Positions 46,319 to 57,702 of a DNA stretch of 64,000 nucleotides are shown piece after piece. Positions within the stretch are counted from its first letter, which is position 1, and each line of letters starts with the position of its first letter. Made by a program: the position numbers and the translations under genes. Under the pieces are notes generated by a model. That model saw only the letters and a list, made by a program, of their open reading frames with translations. It did not search any database and was not told the DNA's origin. Source of the DNA: Sophora flavescens. Its lineage: Eukaryota > Streptophyta > Magnoliopsida > Fabales > Fabaceae. Location of the stretch: NCBI GenBank assembly GCA_030762895.1, contig CM061064.1:136879847-136943846 (forward strand), written 5' to 3'.

Positions 46319-47641
46319 ATGCGAAGATCCCAAAGTCTTGGAAATCTTATTGAAGTTGACCCCGAGATCGAGAGGACCTTTCACAGACGTAGGAGACTAC
46401 AAAGACAAAGGGCGAGAGAGAGGTTGATTCCCATTCCACTCATGGCGAATCTACCAGATACCAAACCACTGAAGGACTACGCAGCCCCAAATACTAGGGG
46501 TTTGTGAACTGGGATTGCTAGGCCAGAAATTGAGGCGGAGAACTACACTATACCGCCACGGTTAATTGGCATGATTTGGCAACATCAATCTGGAGGGTTA
46601 CCCTCGGAAGACCCGACTGATCATGTGGAGACATTATTGGAGTTCTGTGATGCAATAAGAATTCAAGGTGCCCCGATTGATGCTATTCGCTTGAGGTTAT
46701 TCCCCTCCTCTCTGACTTGAAAGGTAAGAGCTTGGTTGAAGTCAATGCCTGCTAATACTTTGTCAACTTGGGACCAACTGGAGCAGGCATATATTCTTGG
46801 AAAAATTATTCCTACCATCCAAGACTGCTTACCTACGAACTCAGATCACCGGCTTCTTCCAAAAGGAAGGAGAATGCTTATCCGAAGCTTGGGATCGTTA
46901 CAAAGGATTGCTAGAGTCTTGCCCGCATCATGGGCTCGAGAGATGGTTGTTAGTGCATACCTTCTACAACGGATTGGATTACTCTCCGAAGGTGTCACCT
47001 AACTCCGCAGCTGGTGGAGCCTTTATGAATAGACCACTGACTGAAGCATTCAATATCATTGAAAACATAGCCACTAACTATCACCAATGGGGTTCAGAAA
47101 GAGGAAATAACCCGAAAAAGCTTTCGAGGGGTGAGTTTGAAATGAATACTAATGATTTAATTATGTCTAAGTTTGACTCATTGAGTGAATGCTTTGATAA
47201 GCTTGAAAAGGCTAATGTGAGTTCAATAGGTGCCACTAATGTTGTTTGTGAGATTTGTGGAATGCAGGGACATGACATAATGGAGTGCCCACATGGCATT
47301 GCTCCTAGATCCAGTGCTTTGGGGGAACAAGTGAACTCTTGTCACAATTTCTATGACACGAACCCGAAGTTGCCAAATTATGTTCCCCCAAATCCTTACA
47401 ACCAAGGAAGGAAGAATAGCCCTTATCTCTCCTACAGGAAATACAACAACACGTTGAACCATGAATTCCAATAAGGCCAAGGTAATAGGAAACCCACATC
47501 GAGGTATCCTCAGGTACAAAAGTCTAAACTTGAGTCTCTTGTGGAAAGTTTTGTTGCTACTCAAACTAAGAAAAATGAAGAATTTAGGCAACAAGGTAGG
47601 GCAGTCAATGAGGTAATAAAAGAGTTAACATCTAAGGTAGA
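46319..47641 (+). pseudogene. Gag of the second Athila-like fragment
   Basis: ATG at 46319. The frame has MANLPDTKPLKDYAAPN, a TGA at about 46505, then IPPRLIGMIWQHQSGGLPSEDPTDHVETLLEFCD, another TGA at about 46718, and WLKSMPANTLSTWDQL. A frameshift near 46790 moves to 46797-47474 with TFYNGLDYSPKVSPNSAAGGAFM and the zinc knuckle CEICGMQGHDIMEC. The same domain order as the gag at 26769-27957 but a distinct subfamily. Confidence 0.8.
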
Positions 47642-49118
47642 TAAACATGTTCATAGCAAACAACATATCATCAAGCATACCAACATTAACATCATAGTCA
47701 TTTAGGCATCAAACAACAAATAGGCATATAAACATGTTATCAAACAATAGGGTCATGTGTAACCCTTCGTCTTACGCTACCCCCAAGCCTACATACTCAT
47801 ACTATTCCTTTTCCCCATACCTGGTATGAAGATTTCTCCCTTTAACCAACGAAGCTCTAATCGGTTCCATCGATTTGGCTCGATGAACGATTCAAGCCTT
47901 GACCAACACAAAAAGGTTAACCAATTAGTTCTCAATTCAAGAAACGAAAAAGGAAACAGGAGAGGGAAGAACCATTACCATTGTTAATGGGCACTAACGT
48001 GTGATTGACTCTCCCAAACAGAGCAAGAACACCCAAAAACTAATTGGGTTCAGATGGGAAGAGAGGGAGAGCCTGCAGTAACACTTAGGGTTGCCTAAAG
48101 TGCCAATTTGAGGGATGTAACTCGTAACCCTTGCTGACTGCTATCTTTTTAAAGACTCGAGCCTGAGCACGGCCATGCACCTCACTAAGCACGATCATGC
48201 TTACATCAACGTCAATGAGACGCGGTTTCCTTTGGGCACGACCGTGCTTCCTATTGAGCACGGTCGTGCTTCCTATTGAGCATGGCCGTGCTTGTGGCTC
48301 AGGTAGCCACAAGACACGTGCCTCAAGTATGGGCGTGTTGGACATGAGCACGGTCGTGCTCATGTACCACAAAGGGATTGTAAGCCTAGAAATTCCACTT
48401 AGCCCTGTAACAACAACTCTAGGTAAACAAGGCATACACATAAGCACTTATAACGAAAATGGGGTTTTACACACGCCCTCCTAACCAACCAGTTGTTGCC
48501 ACGTGTCCCAAATAACTCACTGGTGCTCCGAAATTTGTCCTGAAGACATGGATAGAGTCCCGACAATGTCATAAACCCTAATCTTGCAACAGTTTCACAA
48601 ACAAAGCCAGAATCGAAGCAAGATTCACAAAATAAAGTAAATGACAATGTCGATGTGTCGACGAGTTAGGGACTCGAGCATTATCTCCGTTGTTTGACAA
48701 ATCAAAGGTATGTACATTACATGCTCGTCGCCCTGAATGCGTATCCGAAGTCGGAATCGAAAGCGAATGAATGAATCTCTCCAAACCTCAACTTTCTCTC
48801 ACTAAGAGCTCTGCCTTCTCTCTAAAACTAGGTCTGGTTCGTGCTAAAAGTGAGAGGATTGCATGCAAGTGAGTGGAGAAGAAGAAGTTAGTGGGGTTAG
48901 GTACACGCGCCCACGCTCAGCGTCAACTTCCCGCTCTCAGCACTGGCCTCAGGTCAGCAACGCTGACTTTGCACGTTTCTTCGCATTCTGAGCTTGTTTG
49001 AAGTCCGCTTGATCTCAAATTTGAAACATAAGCTCATCAATACCTAAGGAATAAGATCAAGCCCTTAAATATGCCTAATCCCTTCCTTAAACAAGAATCG
49101 AGAAAATGGGGTGTTACA

Positions 49119-49903
49119 CTGACAACTTTTCTTTTGGTTGTATGTCTGATTGCATAAATGAATTTATGATTCTCAAGGCCTTTAATGTAACATGACATGC
49201 CAGAATAGCTCCTGTTATCAAGCTAGTCATTTGGTACCCTCCTATGTGTGCTTGGATTAAATATAATACGAAAGACGCAGCTAGGGGTTCTCCTAGTATT
49301 ACTGCAGGTGGTGGCATCTTTAAAGATAGTTCTGCAGTCACCTTAGGTTGTTTTGCAATCAATCTTGGAATAACTTTCTCTATTCATGATGAATTATTTG
49401 CTGCAACCACGGCCATTGAATTAGCTCATGGGAAGGGTTGGCATACATTGTGGTTTGAGTGTAACTCTATGTTGGTGATCAATGTTTTTAAGGATCCTTC
49501 ACTTGTTCCTTCGCAGATAAGAACTAGATGGATTAACTGCACTCATTTGTCAAATTAGATGTTCTTCTCAGTTTATTATAATTACAAGGAGAGAGTTTCA
49601 TGTGCGGATAAATTAGCAGCTCGTGGTCTTATAATCCAGGATTTTGTTTTGTGGGACTCTATCCCTAATTTTGTTAGGGAAGATTTTTTAAAAAATAGGT
49701 TGCAATTACCTTTTTATAGGTTTTCTTAACATTTCATTCATAGGTCAGGTTAATGTCCCCCATTTGTTATTGTATTCTTTTATTATTTTTTTAATAAATT
49801 CTTGGTGTGCTACAAATAATTGGTAGTGTTTGGGATGCCAACCTGGTTGGGATGCTTTACACTACGGTGATGCTTTTGCATGCCATTTTTGCTAGAAAAA
49901 AAA
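49119..49903 (+). pseudogene. LINE ORF2 C-terminal RNase H and 3' end
   Basis: Continues the LINE after the chimeric element. 49244-49558 encodes an RNase H-like domain (GGGIFKDSSAVTLGCF, ELFAATTAIELAHGKGW, FECNSMLVIN), which plant L1-type LINEs often carry at the ORF2 C terminus. The 3' untranslated part ends with a short A run (49896-49903), the likely LINE end. Confidence 0.8.
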
Positions 49904-51300
49904 CCTGCTACCTGTCAATACACTAGTCAATTCATTAACAAAAAATACAAATCAATTGCTCATGTAATTTTATGCAAAGGGTTATGATTAGGCAAGGACC
50001 TCAAAATAACAATTCCAAAATCTAACCCTTGACATTACAGGTATTGCTCGTTCGAGTGGTGATAGCATGTCCTCACAACAAACAACTTTTATTGATTATT
50101 AAAAAACATTTATCAGTGATAACATGCAATAGCATGTATATGGAAATGGATGTCCTTAAGGACTTGTTTGGTGGTCGTGATAAGATAAGAACAAATAGGA
50201 TAAGAGAGTTGAATAAGTACATGATATGATATAGACATGGTTGGCTCTTATCTAGATCTTCTGTTTGATGCACATCTATTAACAAACTACATAACATTAT
50301 ATTATCATATCATATGTTTGAGATAGACCAAATAATAGTATGATAGAATATAAAGTATATAAAATGACAAAAATACTCATGCAACGAAATTGTATATAAC
50401 TTTTAAAAATTTACTTTGAATCAATTTTTTATTAATTTTTATAATTTTAATATAAATTTTAAAAAATTTGTTTTTATTCTAAATATTTTCATCTTGTTTT
50501 TATGCTAATATTTTATTTTAATTTTATTTATATATTTTTATATTTTATTAGATTTTAAAATATTTTTTTTAATATAGTTTCTTTATCTTTTAAATTCATT
50601 ACATTATATCAAATGACAAATTTTGTCTTGTTACAAAATTATGTATAATTTTTAAAAGATAAATTTTTTATTTTTTTAAATATTTTTATTAATCTACATT
50701 TATTTTATATTTTATAATTTTGAAGATTAACTTTTCAATCTTGTTTTTTTGTCTTTTATTTTAAATATATTTATATTTTATTATACTTTATTTATTTTAT
50801 TTTATACTTTATTATGTTTTAAATCGTCATATCATATCCCGTTGATTCCCAACCCAACCCAACCTTCCCCACATGATAAAATTTTAACTGGGATGATAGA
50901 TTTGATTTATCCTATTCTGTTGACTTATCAAACAATAATATAAAACATGATACAATAAATAACTTATCCCATGTCCTTTTTCCTAACCATCACAGGGATC
51001 CTAATGGTGTCATAAAGATGAGCTCTGTCCAGTCTGGGTCATTTATTGTCATACACGCATTCCTAAAAATGTCGACCAACGTATAATCTAAAGTCTTCCT
51101 TATTGCCAATGCTAACCATATATCGAGTTCGAGGCAATATAACCGTACCCCGGAGCTTCATATATCATGTCAACCTTTTACTGCCAACCATAACTGCCAC
51201 GAGTTATACAGTAAGTTCTATTGATAATTAACAAAAGAAAAATCTTTTATAATAAATAATAACACTAATAGAACAGACTACAGAACAGAAAATGGCTGCT
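49904..51300. other. Intergenic, AT-rich; possible small TIR element
   Basis: No gene seen. 50330-50860 is extremely AT-rich. 50163-50210 (TTGTTTGGTGG...ATAGGATAAG) resembles the reverse complement of about 50890-50940 (TTGTTTGATAAG...ATAGGATAA), suggesting a decayed inverted-repeat element of about 0.8 kb. 51000-51300 is probably the PIGW 3' untranslated region and downstream sequence. Confidence 0.4.
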
Positions 51301-52709
51301 TCACCAAAATTTTAACTTCAGACCAAAATAATCTGCAATTCCAATAACAGTTGATAAAATATAAGCATAGGCAAGCAAGATACAAAGTGCTGTGGTTGGT
51401 GACACGGAGAGGGTATCAACAGACAAGTTTACCAACCCTGTGAGGATATTTCCCTGCATACAAATAAAAAAAAAAAATTATACCCAAAATCTAGAGAGAA
51501 AGAATATGATTGTAACTAAAGAGAATCTTGTTCACCAGAAGAAATGTAGCCAGTAAGTTCCGATTAAATGCTTCTTCAAGTATTGAAGTTTTACTTCCAG
51601 GTATAAGATCAGCCAGCATTAGAATTGATAACAGCTGAAAAATGGGTGACATTCAGATTAAATATTCAAACCAAATCCATAATCAGATGCCAAATTAGCA
51701 AGTAGTTACAGTGTAGCAATGGACTCAAGATTCTGTGCTGTAAAATTTGAATTATGATACTGATTGAAAAATCCATATTGAAAGGCAACAAAAGAATCCT
51801 TATACGTGCAACCACAATATAAGCTAAAAAGTCGACATGCCCCAACACTGTGCTAGACAAGATCAAATACATAACCAAAGAGAGAATAACCTGTAGGTTG
51901 TCAGCCAATACCATAGTAACATATGGCAGGTTGCACTGCACAAAATATTAACAATTAGTTTTTATCCACTGATGCCAAAAGAATGCCCTATTGATAAGAG
52001 ACTGTAAAACAGTTAGGCATACCGTTCTCCTTGAAACTCTTTCCACATGTCGGTCTAGAAGCACAGTTAATAACCTGACATGGGCATCATTAAAAGGAAC
52101 AAGTTCAAAGCTGTTGACTTCGTTAAAAAGGGTCAACAAGATCTGGAATTAACATTACCAAAACAGGATGGAGAGAACCCAGACCCTCATCCGAACCCAT
52201 CTGTTGCTTCTAAATCCAGAGGTATGGCTACTAAAGATAAGATAGTTTCCCAAATGAACACCAAGAAGGTACATACCCCAGTATCCTGGATCCAAAATAA
52301 GTTTGTTTGTCAAAAAAGATATATAAAAGAAGTACAACAATTTGAAATACTTTCCAACGAAAGTACAGCCTAAAGCACCAAAATTGGATGGCTGTGATTC
52401 TCACCAAATATGCTAAAAATCCCCTCCTTGTTTTGACTTATGATATCCATTTCTCTTTCATTAGAAAGCAAGTATTGATTTAAGCCATGCATCAAGCAGA
52501 GCTGGTACCCTTAGAAACAGAAGTTATGTTGTAGTATAAGAAAATCAGATTTCAAAAGGCAAGGCAAAAGGATAGGACTTACCTACTAGGACAAGTGAAC
52601 CAAAAATTCCAGAATATCGTGGGGGAATATTAATAAAGGAAGTAAGGATTGACACAGCACCAAGTGTGAAGAAGAAATTCCAATGCACACCATATTCACC
52701 CACATGCAC
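51301..52709 (-). CDS. PIGW: PIGW/GWT1, GPI inositol acyltransferase, last seven coding exons
   Basis: The only host gene seen. PIGW is a multi-pass ER membrane enzyme that acylates the inositol of GlcN-PI during GPI-anchor synthesis. Exons on minus: 52709-52583, 52509-52405, 52285-52159, 52074-52023, 51935-51891, 51634-51536, 51453-51301 (stop TGA at 51303-51301). All six introns have GT and AG ends, and phases match, giving 235 uninterrupted residues. Landmarks: GEYGVHWNFFFTLGAVSILTS, YQLCLMHGLNQYLL, GYWGMYLLGVHLGNYL, LDRHVERVSRR, CNLPYVTMVLADNLQ, NRNLLATFLLGNILTGLVNL and the C terminus LKLKFW. The family is about 450-500 residues, so the N-terminal half is missing. Other membrane acyltransferases are unlikely given the number of matching blocks. 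Confidence 0.9.
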
Positions 52710-53149
52710 CTACAAGAAGGAAAAATTGATGCTGGCTTCCTTGAGATCAAGAACAGAGAAATTAGAAAATTCACTATTCTGTAAATAAGAAAAAAAAACA
52801 TAGCAGAGACCATTATAATTGAAAACAATCATGAGACGGAGGAAAGATTACTGGCTTACTTAAGAATGTCTTGAACCAAAAAAATTAGACAATTAGAACT
52901 CGCAATTCTATAACCAGGCAAAAATGAATAGCAGCAACAATTTTAATTAAGAACAATCATGAGAACTGCAGAATCTGTAGTTTCTTTAATTTATGTTTAT
53001 CAGGAGCACATTCCATGAAACAACTCTTTTAAAGCTAACTCTGTAGCATTTCATCGGTAAATGCAGTCTAGGAGTGACAAAGAAATGAAATTATCTGGCC
53101 CAGCAGAATCAAGATCAAATTTCATTCATATGCCAAGTTAGTTGTTTTT
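52710..53149 (-). other. PIGW intron sequence
   Basis: Begins (on the minus strand, ends) with a CTTGTAG acceptor before the first visible exon. No upstream PIGW exon is found. The sequence is ordinary AT-rich, non-repetitive intron-like DNA up to the retroelement debris at about 53150. Confidence 0.55.
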
Positions 53150-53677
53150 GAAAAAATAAGCCTCGCTACCCTAGAGTTTTAGGATCACGATTGGTATAGG
53201 GAATAAAGGGCTCAATAAGTGAGACCCAAATCTGTTAGGTCTGCTAATAACAGGAAGCAGTTATGTTAGTTGAGTAGGTTGTAATAGTAGGTAGTTATAG
53301 TAGTTCAGTAGATTGTAATAAGAGTTTTGTATAAAATGAAGAGGAAAGAACAGAGGAAGGTATGCAAAGTATTGTGAAGGGAGTGGGAGAGGTTGGGTCT
53401 CTCAAATACCCAAGTGGAGAGGCGTGGGTCTCTCTCAAATACCCATTGTTTGCCCACAACTCATATCATATTGGGCGCATTCATCAGGTTTATTTTAATA
53501 TTGGGCTACAAACCTTGAGGAACACTACTGTCAGTGACAAGGCAGAATCAAATCAAAAGAAACAGGAGCAGAAGCAACATACATCTACAGCAGTTGGAGT
53601 GTAATGCTTTAAACAGTGGGACCCAGGGAAATTAAATGTTCACCTTGAGGACAAGGTGAATGCTTAGGGGGGATTAT
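53150..53677 (+). other. Retroelement debris, probable end of a gypsy internal region
   Basis: Contains an LTR-like stretch from about 53232 (TGTTAGGTCTGC..., with TATAAAATG near 53330). Just before 53678 is the frame fragment WDPGKLNVHLEDKVNA followed by a purine tract AGGGGGGAT. LEDKV just before a polypurine tract is usual at the 3' end of plant gypsy internal regions. Assignment tentative. Confidence 0.45.
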
Positions 53678-53884
53678 TGATAGGTAACCCCTAATTAGTT
53701 AGTTAGTGAGTTAGAGGAAATAAGGCATGTTGCCTATAAATAAGAGGGGAGATTGAGTGAAAGGATATCTTGTCATAGATTTGGGGCCTTTTGGGCATTA
53801 GGAGAGTCCACAGTCTCTTGAATAATCTGGGAATACAATCTTTTTCCTATATTTTTTTTTAATAATACCAATTGGTTCCTATCA
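53678..53884 (+). repeat. Short LTR, 207 bp
   Basis: Starts TGATAGGTAACCCC and ends GGTTCCTATCA, giving an inverted-repeat end TGATAGG. It has a promoter-like CCTATAAATAAGAGG at about 53735. ATTAT occurs on both sides (53673-53677, 53885-53889), which would fit a solo LTR, but the purine tract on the left fits a 3' LTR. The right flank is the pol fragment of another element on minus. Confidence 0.65.
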
Positions 53885-54043
53885 ATTATCTGACCGAATC
53901 TTGTGTCTTGTTGTACCTCATTATTTAATTGTCCTCCTTCCAACCATATAGGTAAGAAATAAAAGCCATACATTCGCCTGAGTCATGTATGCGAGAAAGT
54001 GCAGCAGCAGCCTTATTCTCCACCCTTTGCTTATAATGCACCT
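53885..54043 (-). pseudogene. Gypsy pol fragment (RNase H to integrase), left part
   Basis: On minus this continues 63742-63668 across the copia insertion: the joined frame passes from a KLLGYHFEV block to KAAAALSR, the usual link between RNase H and the integrase zinc finger in gypsy pol. It ends in DTRFGQIID at the short LTR. CACCT at 54039-54043 is one copy of the copia target duplication. Confidence 0.75.
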
Positions 54044-54252
54044 TATTGACAGAAGGAATCCTGAATATTATTTCTTGATAAAATTGTACAAGTATGAATT
54101 ACAATATATAGACAAAAGAGATTTAAATGCTACCCTAAAAATAAGGATGAAAATCTGCCCTAATAATGAAAAGAATAAGAACCTAATCTGTCTAATTATA
54201 ACTGATGATATCAATCATAAATAAATACAAGATATTATACGATATTACAACA
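54044..54252 (-). repeat. 3' LTR of the second copia element
   Basis: 209 bp; in + orientation from TATTGACAGAAGG to GATATTACAACA. The polypurine tract follows at once (54253-54263; on minus TTGAGGGGGAG). Confidence 0.85.
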
Positions 54253-54263
54253 CTCCCCCTCAA

Positions 54264-55480
54264 GCTGGTGAATGGATTAAGACCATGAAACCGTTCTGTG
54301 GGAAGTCCCTTGGTGAAGACATCCGTTAATTGGAACTCTGAGGGCATGTACTCAACAGCTATAAGACCATTATCCAACTTTTCCTTGATAAAGTGTCTAT
54401 CTATTTCTCTGTGTTTAGTCTTATCATGCTGGACTGGGTTGTGAACAATACTAATGGCAAACTTGTTGTCACAAAGTAATCTCATAGGAGCTTCATGCTT
54501 TATTCTGAAATCATCCAGTACTCATCCATAATGATTCACAAATCCCTTGGGCCATAGCTCGAAATTCTGCTTCGGCACTGGATCTTGCAACGACATTTTG
54601 CTTCTTACTTCTCCAAGTCACTAAATTTCCTCCCAAAAACATGCAGTACCCTGAGGTGGATCGCCTGTCTACAATCGACCCTGCATAATCTACATCTGTA
54701 TAGGTTTCTATGGACAAACTTTCCCCTTTCTTGAATAATAATCCCCTTCCTGGGCTTGACTTCAAATACTGGAGGATTCTATCCACTGCTTGCATATGTC
54801 TCTCACGTGGATCATGCATGAACTGGCTAACCACACTGACAGCATAGGCTATGTCCGGCCTGGTGTGGGATAAATGTCAATTTCCACACTAGTTTCTGAT
54901 ATTGTGCCTTGTCCACCCTTGGGATCTCCTCATTGTTTCCAATCCTGTGATTTTGTTCAATAGGTGCCCCTGTGGTTTTGCAACCCAGCTTACCTGTCTC
55001 TTTAAGGAGATCCAGGACATATTTCCTTTGGGAAAAAAGATGCCTTGTTTGGAGTAGGCAGCCTCTATTCCAAGGATGTACTTTAGCTTCCCCGGGTCTT
55101 TCATTTCGAACTGTGCAGCTAGTTTATCTATCAGAACCCGTTTCTCAACCTCATCATCACCGGCAATGATCATGTCATCAACATAAACCAAAAGAAGTGT
55201 GAGCTTGCCGTCCTGAGAATGTTTGACAAAGAGAGCATGATCTCCTTGGCTCTATCTATAACCTAAGGATACCATAGCATTGGTGACCCTTCCGAACCAA
55301 GCCCGAGGAGACTGCTTGAGCCCATATAAGGCCTTCCTCAATTTGCACACCTTATTTCCTGCACTATCCTCTTATCTTTCGGTTTCTCAACAATCTCCCA
55401 AGTCTGATTTTTCTCCAAAGCATTCATCTCTTCATGCATGGCTTGAACCCAGTTCTCATCCTTTAACGCTTCTTGTACTG
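54264..55480 (-). pseudogene. Copia RT (core deleted) and RNase H
   Basis: On minus: about 55480-55370 gives WVQAMHEEMNALEKNQTWEIV, the start of RVT_2. The frame then jumps to RKALYGLKQSPRAW at about 55340, losing most fingers and palm. 54889-55191 has the catalytic YVDDMIIAGDD and FEMKDPGKLKYILGIE. 54511-54834 has DRRSTSGYCMFLGGNLVTW and SSAEAEFRAM (RNase H). 54192-54485 has LLCDNKFAISIVHNPVQHDKTKH. Several stops and shifts; inactive. Confidence 0.85.
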
Positions 55481-56155
55481 AAGTAGGAACTATGATAGAG
55501 TCGATTGCTAAAATAAAGCTCTAGTGCTGTACTGAAAGGTGTTTAGTGGACACAAATTGTGATATGGGATATTTGGCACGGGCTCTCTTCCCTTTTCTCA
55601 AAGCAATTGGTAGGTCATCAGGGTTAGGTTCATAATTATTATTTAAAGGACTATTCAAAGGCTCAGGGTTAGGAATATTTACCTCCGAGTCAGACAGTTG
55701 AGGTTGCTGTTAGACCAAGTCGGGTTTTTTTCGTCTCTGAAACTGAATCCGGTATCATCTCATGTCATCATCTGAAATTGATACTGATTCTTTATTTTGC
55801 TCAGAAACCGTATCGGAAGGTGATGCCACCTCTTTCATGAGAGGAAAAACAGATGACTCAAGAGGTTAAGCCATAAGAGGAGATGACTCAAGATTTTCGA
55901 CCATACGAGAAACAAGTGACGACTCAGCTTCTAAACCACTCTCCCCCTGAAGCTAAGTTCTGGGGTAAAACGACTCGGTTTCATGAAAAGTAACATCCAT
56001 AGAGACATAGACGAAGAGTCTGGGGATGATAACATTTGTACCCTTTTTTTGTCGGGAGCATATCCTATGACGACACATTTAACAGCCATAGGATCCAACT
56101 TACCACGATGCTGCCTATGAATGTGCGCAAAGGTAGTACAACCAAAAACACGACA
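55481..56155 (-). pseudogene. Copia integrase C-terminal part
   Basis: From about 56155 on minus: VFGCTTFAHIHRQHRGKLDP and VKCVVIGYAPDKKRVQ, the end of the copia integrase core and its C-terminal region. A poorly conserved Ser/Asp-rich linker to RT (55481-55930) follows, with stops. CGACA at 56151-56155 is the left copy of the next insertion's target duplication. Confidence 0.8.
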
Positions 56156-56825
56156 TGATATGATCCTAACAAGGAACACATATATTTTCGGATCTATCCT
56201 TGAGTGACAACAAAAATTATAGGAGACGATGAAATACAAAATTGGATAAGATGAGAAATGGTTAGTAGGCGCCACAAATCCAAGGGGATTTGATAAGCCA
56301 GGTGAGGTTCGCCACAAGAATCTTGGATTCTTGATAAGAACAAGGGTGGTTCAACCAAGAACCTAAGAGAGAAAACACTCTCACTTTTGGTAAAAACCAA
56401 ATTGAATCACATCAAAGTTACCATTTCATGTGGTTAATAGCAATGATACATATACAAGGATGGCTGCCCACTTTTGGGTTGCCTTGTCTCTCAATATTCC
56501 ATAACCTACACCTAATAACTCACATAACTCACCAACTAAATGACACTAAAAACATTCACTAACTCCCACTACCATGCATTTACCACATTAATTGATAAAT
56601 GCATTTACATTAACATTTATGCATAAACATGATAATAAATTCCCACTAGCCATTATTATGACTAAGAGCACTACTAGGAAGCATTTAGTGAGGCTAGGAG
56701 AATACAAAAGGTCATATTAAAATTCAGCCCAAAAATAATACGAAAATTATAAATAAAAATTATAAAAATATAATAATCTGAATATGCTTCTTTCCACATG
56801 CTCAAGCCATCCATGTTCCCATCAT
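56156..56825 (-). repeat. Left inverted arm (LTR)
   Basis: LTR in minus orientation. It has the conserved dyad at 56316-56332 in the block GATAAGCCAGGTGAGGTTCGC. It is directly repeated in diverged form at 57717 to about 58490 and inverted at 61076-61742. Confidence 0.85.
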
Positions 56826-56888
56826 TCCCCTCTTCTTGAAAGTGATTTGTCCTCAAATCCAAACCTGCATTATAAGTCAGTGGATTAT

Positions 56889-57624
56889 CTAATAAAAATT
56901 TTCTTTTGTGCTTTCCACCGTTTGCTTGATAATTGGCTCTTCCATCCTTTTTCTCTCATAATTCTTTTTTTTCACGAGATGTCTCTCATTGTTCTCTTTT
57001 TCTTCATCTTTTATCTCATGGTTCTCCTCTTCTTCTCTCTCATAGGTTTCTTTTTTCTTTAATTCTTCTTTTTCCTCATGGCTTTCTTTTTCTCTCCTCT
57101 TCTTTTTCACCGCTCTCCATTTCCTCCTCCTTTCTCTCAGGAGTTTCTTTTTTATTTGCTTCTGCTTTAAAGTACATTTGATGTTCATACTCTTGTTTTG
57201 GTGACAATGGTACAAGTGTTTTTTTGCGATTATTAAATACAAATGAGTACTTGTTGTTGTCGGCATCATATCTCGCTTGTCGTTCAATCCTCCAAGGACG
57301 CCCAAGTAACAAGTGCTTCGTTTCCATGGGCACCACATCACATAAAACGTCATCTTCATATCTCCCAATCCGGAATGGCACTCGTACTTGTTTGTTCACC
57401 ATCACGTCACCAAAATCACTAAACTCCGGGATGCTCCAAATGACATACGGTTGTGGATGCTCTAGAAGAGGAAGTCCCAACTTTTGCACCATGGTGGTAC
57501 TAGCTAGGTTGATGTAACCCTTTCTATCAATGACCAAGTTACATATCTTGTCCTTCACATAGCATCTAGAATAGAAAAGATTCTCCATTTTCTTGGCATC
57601 ATTTTTCTTCATTAGTGACTCCAT
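56889..57624 (-). pseudogene. Retropepsin-like protease fragment
   Basis: 57076-57624 (182 residues) has LFYSRCYVKDKICNLVIDRKGYINLAS, where the active site DGGS/DTG is replaced by DRKG. It continues with LGLPLLEHPQPY, VLCDVVPMETKHLLLGRPWRIER and a Glu/Lys-rich tail, continued in 56889-57368 with a frameshift. The same order as the protease of copies A and B, but a different subfamily. No RT follows. Confidence 0.75.
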
Positions 57625-57702
57625 GAAGAACCCACTAACAAAAATTCAAACTTCTGGAAAAAATGAAAAATAAAATCAAAGGTCACTCTAGGAAGGATGG
57701 CT

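Larger units (their letters stand above)
44779..47641 (+). mobile_element. Second Athila/Tat-like fragment
   Basis: On +: LTR 44779 to about 46168 (starts TGATGAGTGTG), primer site TTTTTGGCGCCGTTGTCGGGG at about 46173-46193, then gag. It breaks off in gag at ELTSKVD (47641), where the host LTR resumes. No 3' LTR and no duplication, so the right end was deleted. Confidence 0.8.
40454..49118 (-). mobile_element. Chimeric chromovirus-like gypsy element inside the LINE
   Basis: Inserted in LINE coding sequence. The flanks CTGGC (40449-40453) and CTGAC (49119-49123) are a 5 bp duplication with one mismatch, and removing the insert plus one flank restores the LINE frame. On minus: 5' LTR (49118-47642 plus 44778-43509, split by an Athila-like fragment), primer site, gag, protease, start of RT. 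RT breaks off at about 41486; the remaining 1 kb to 40454 does not match the LTR on the right. The left end TGAGACTCCCC and the LTR start TGTGACACCC also differ. The element is a recombinant or was assembled by template switching. Confidence 0.7.
43509..49118 (-). repeat. 5' LTR of the chimeric element, split by an Athila-like fragment
   Basis: The LTR starts TGTGACACCC at 43509 and ends GGGGTGTTACA at 49118. 43509-44778 and 47642-49118 are LTR; 44779-47641 is the Athila-like insertion. It has many GGCCA(A/C)(A/T)(A/G)AGCACC-like repeats (44090-44640) and CACGACCGTGCT-type palindromes (48170-48360). Truncated relatives lie at 7577-7797 and 24566-26283. No gene seen. Confidence 0.75.

Noticed and set aside
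53361..53604. 80-residue + frame as a host exon
   Set aside because: No recognised domain; it sits in LTR-like debris with a TATA box just upstream and a gypsy 3' end downstream.
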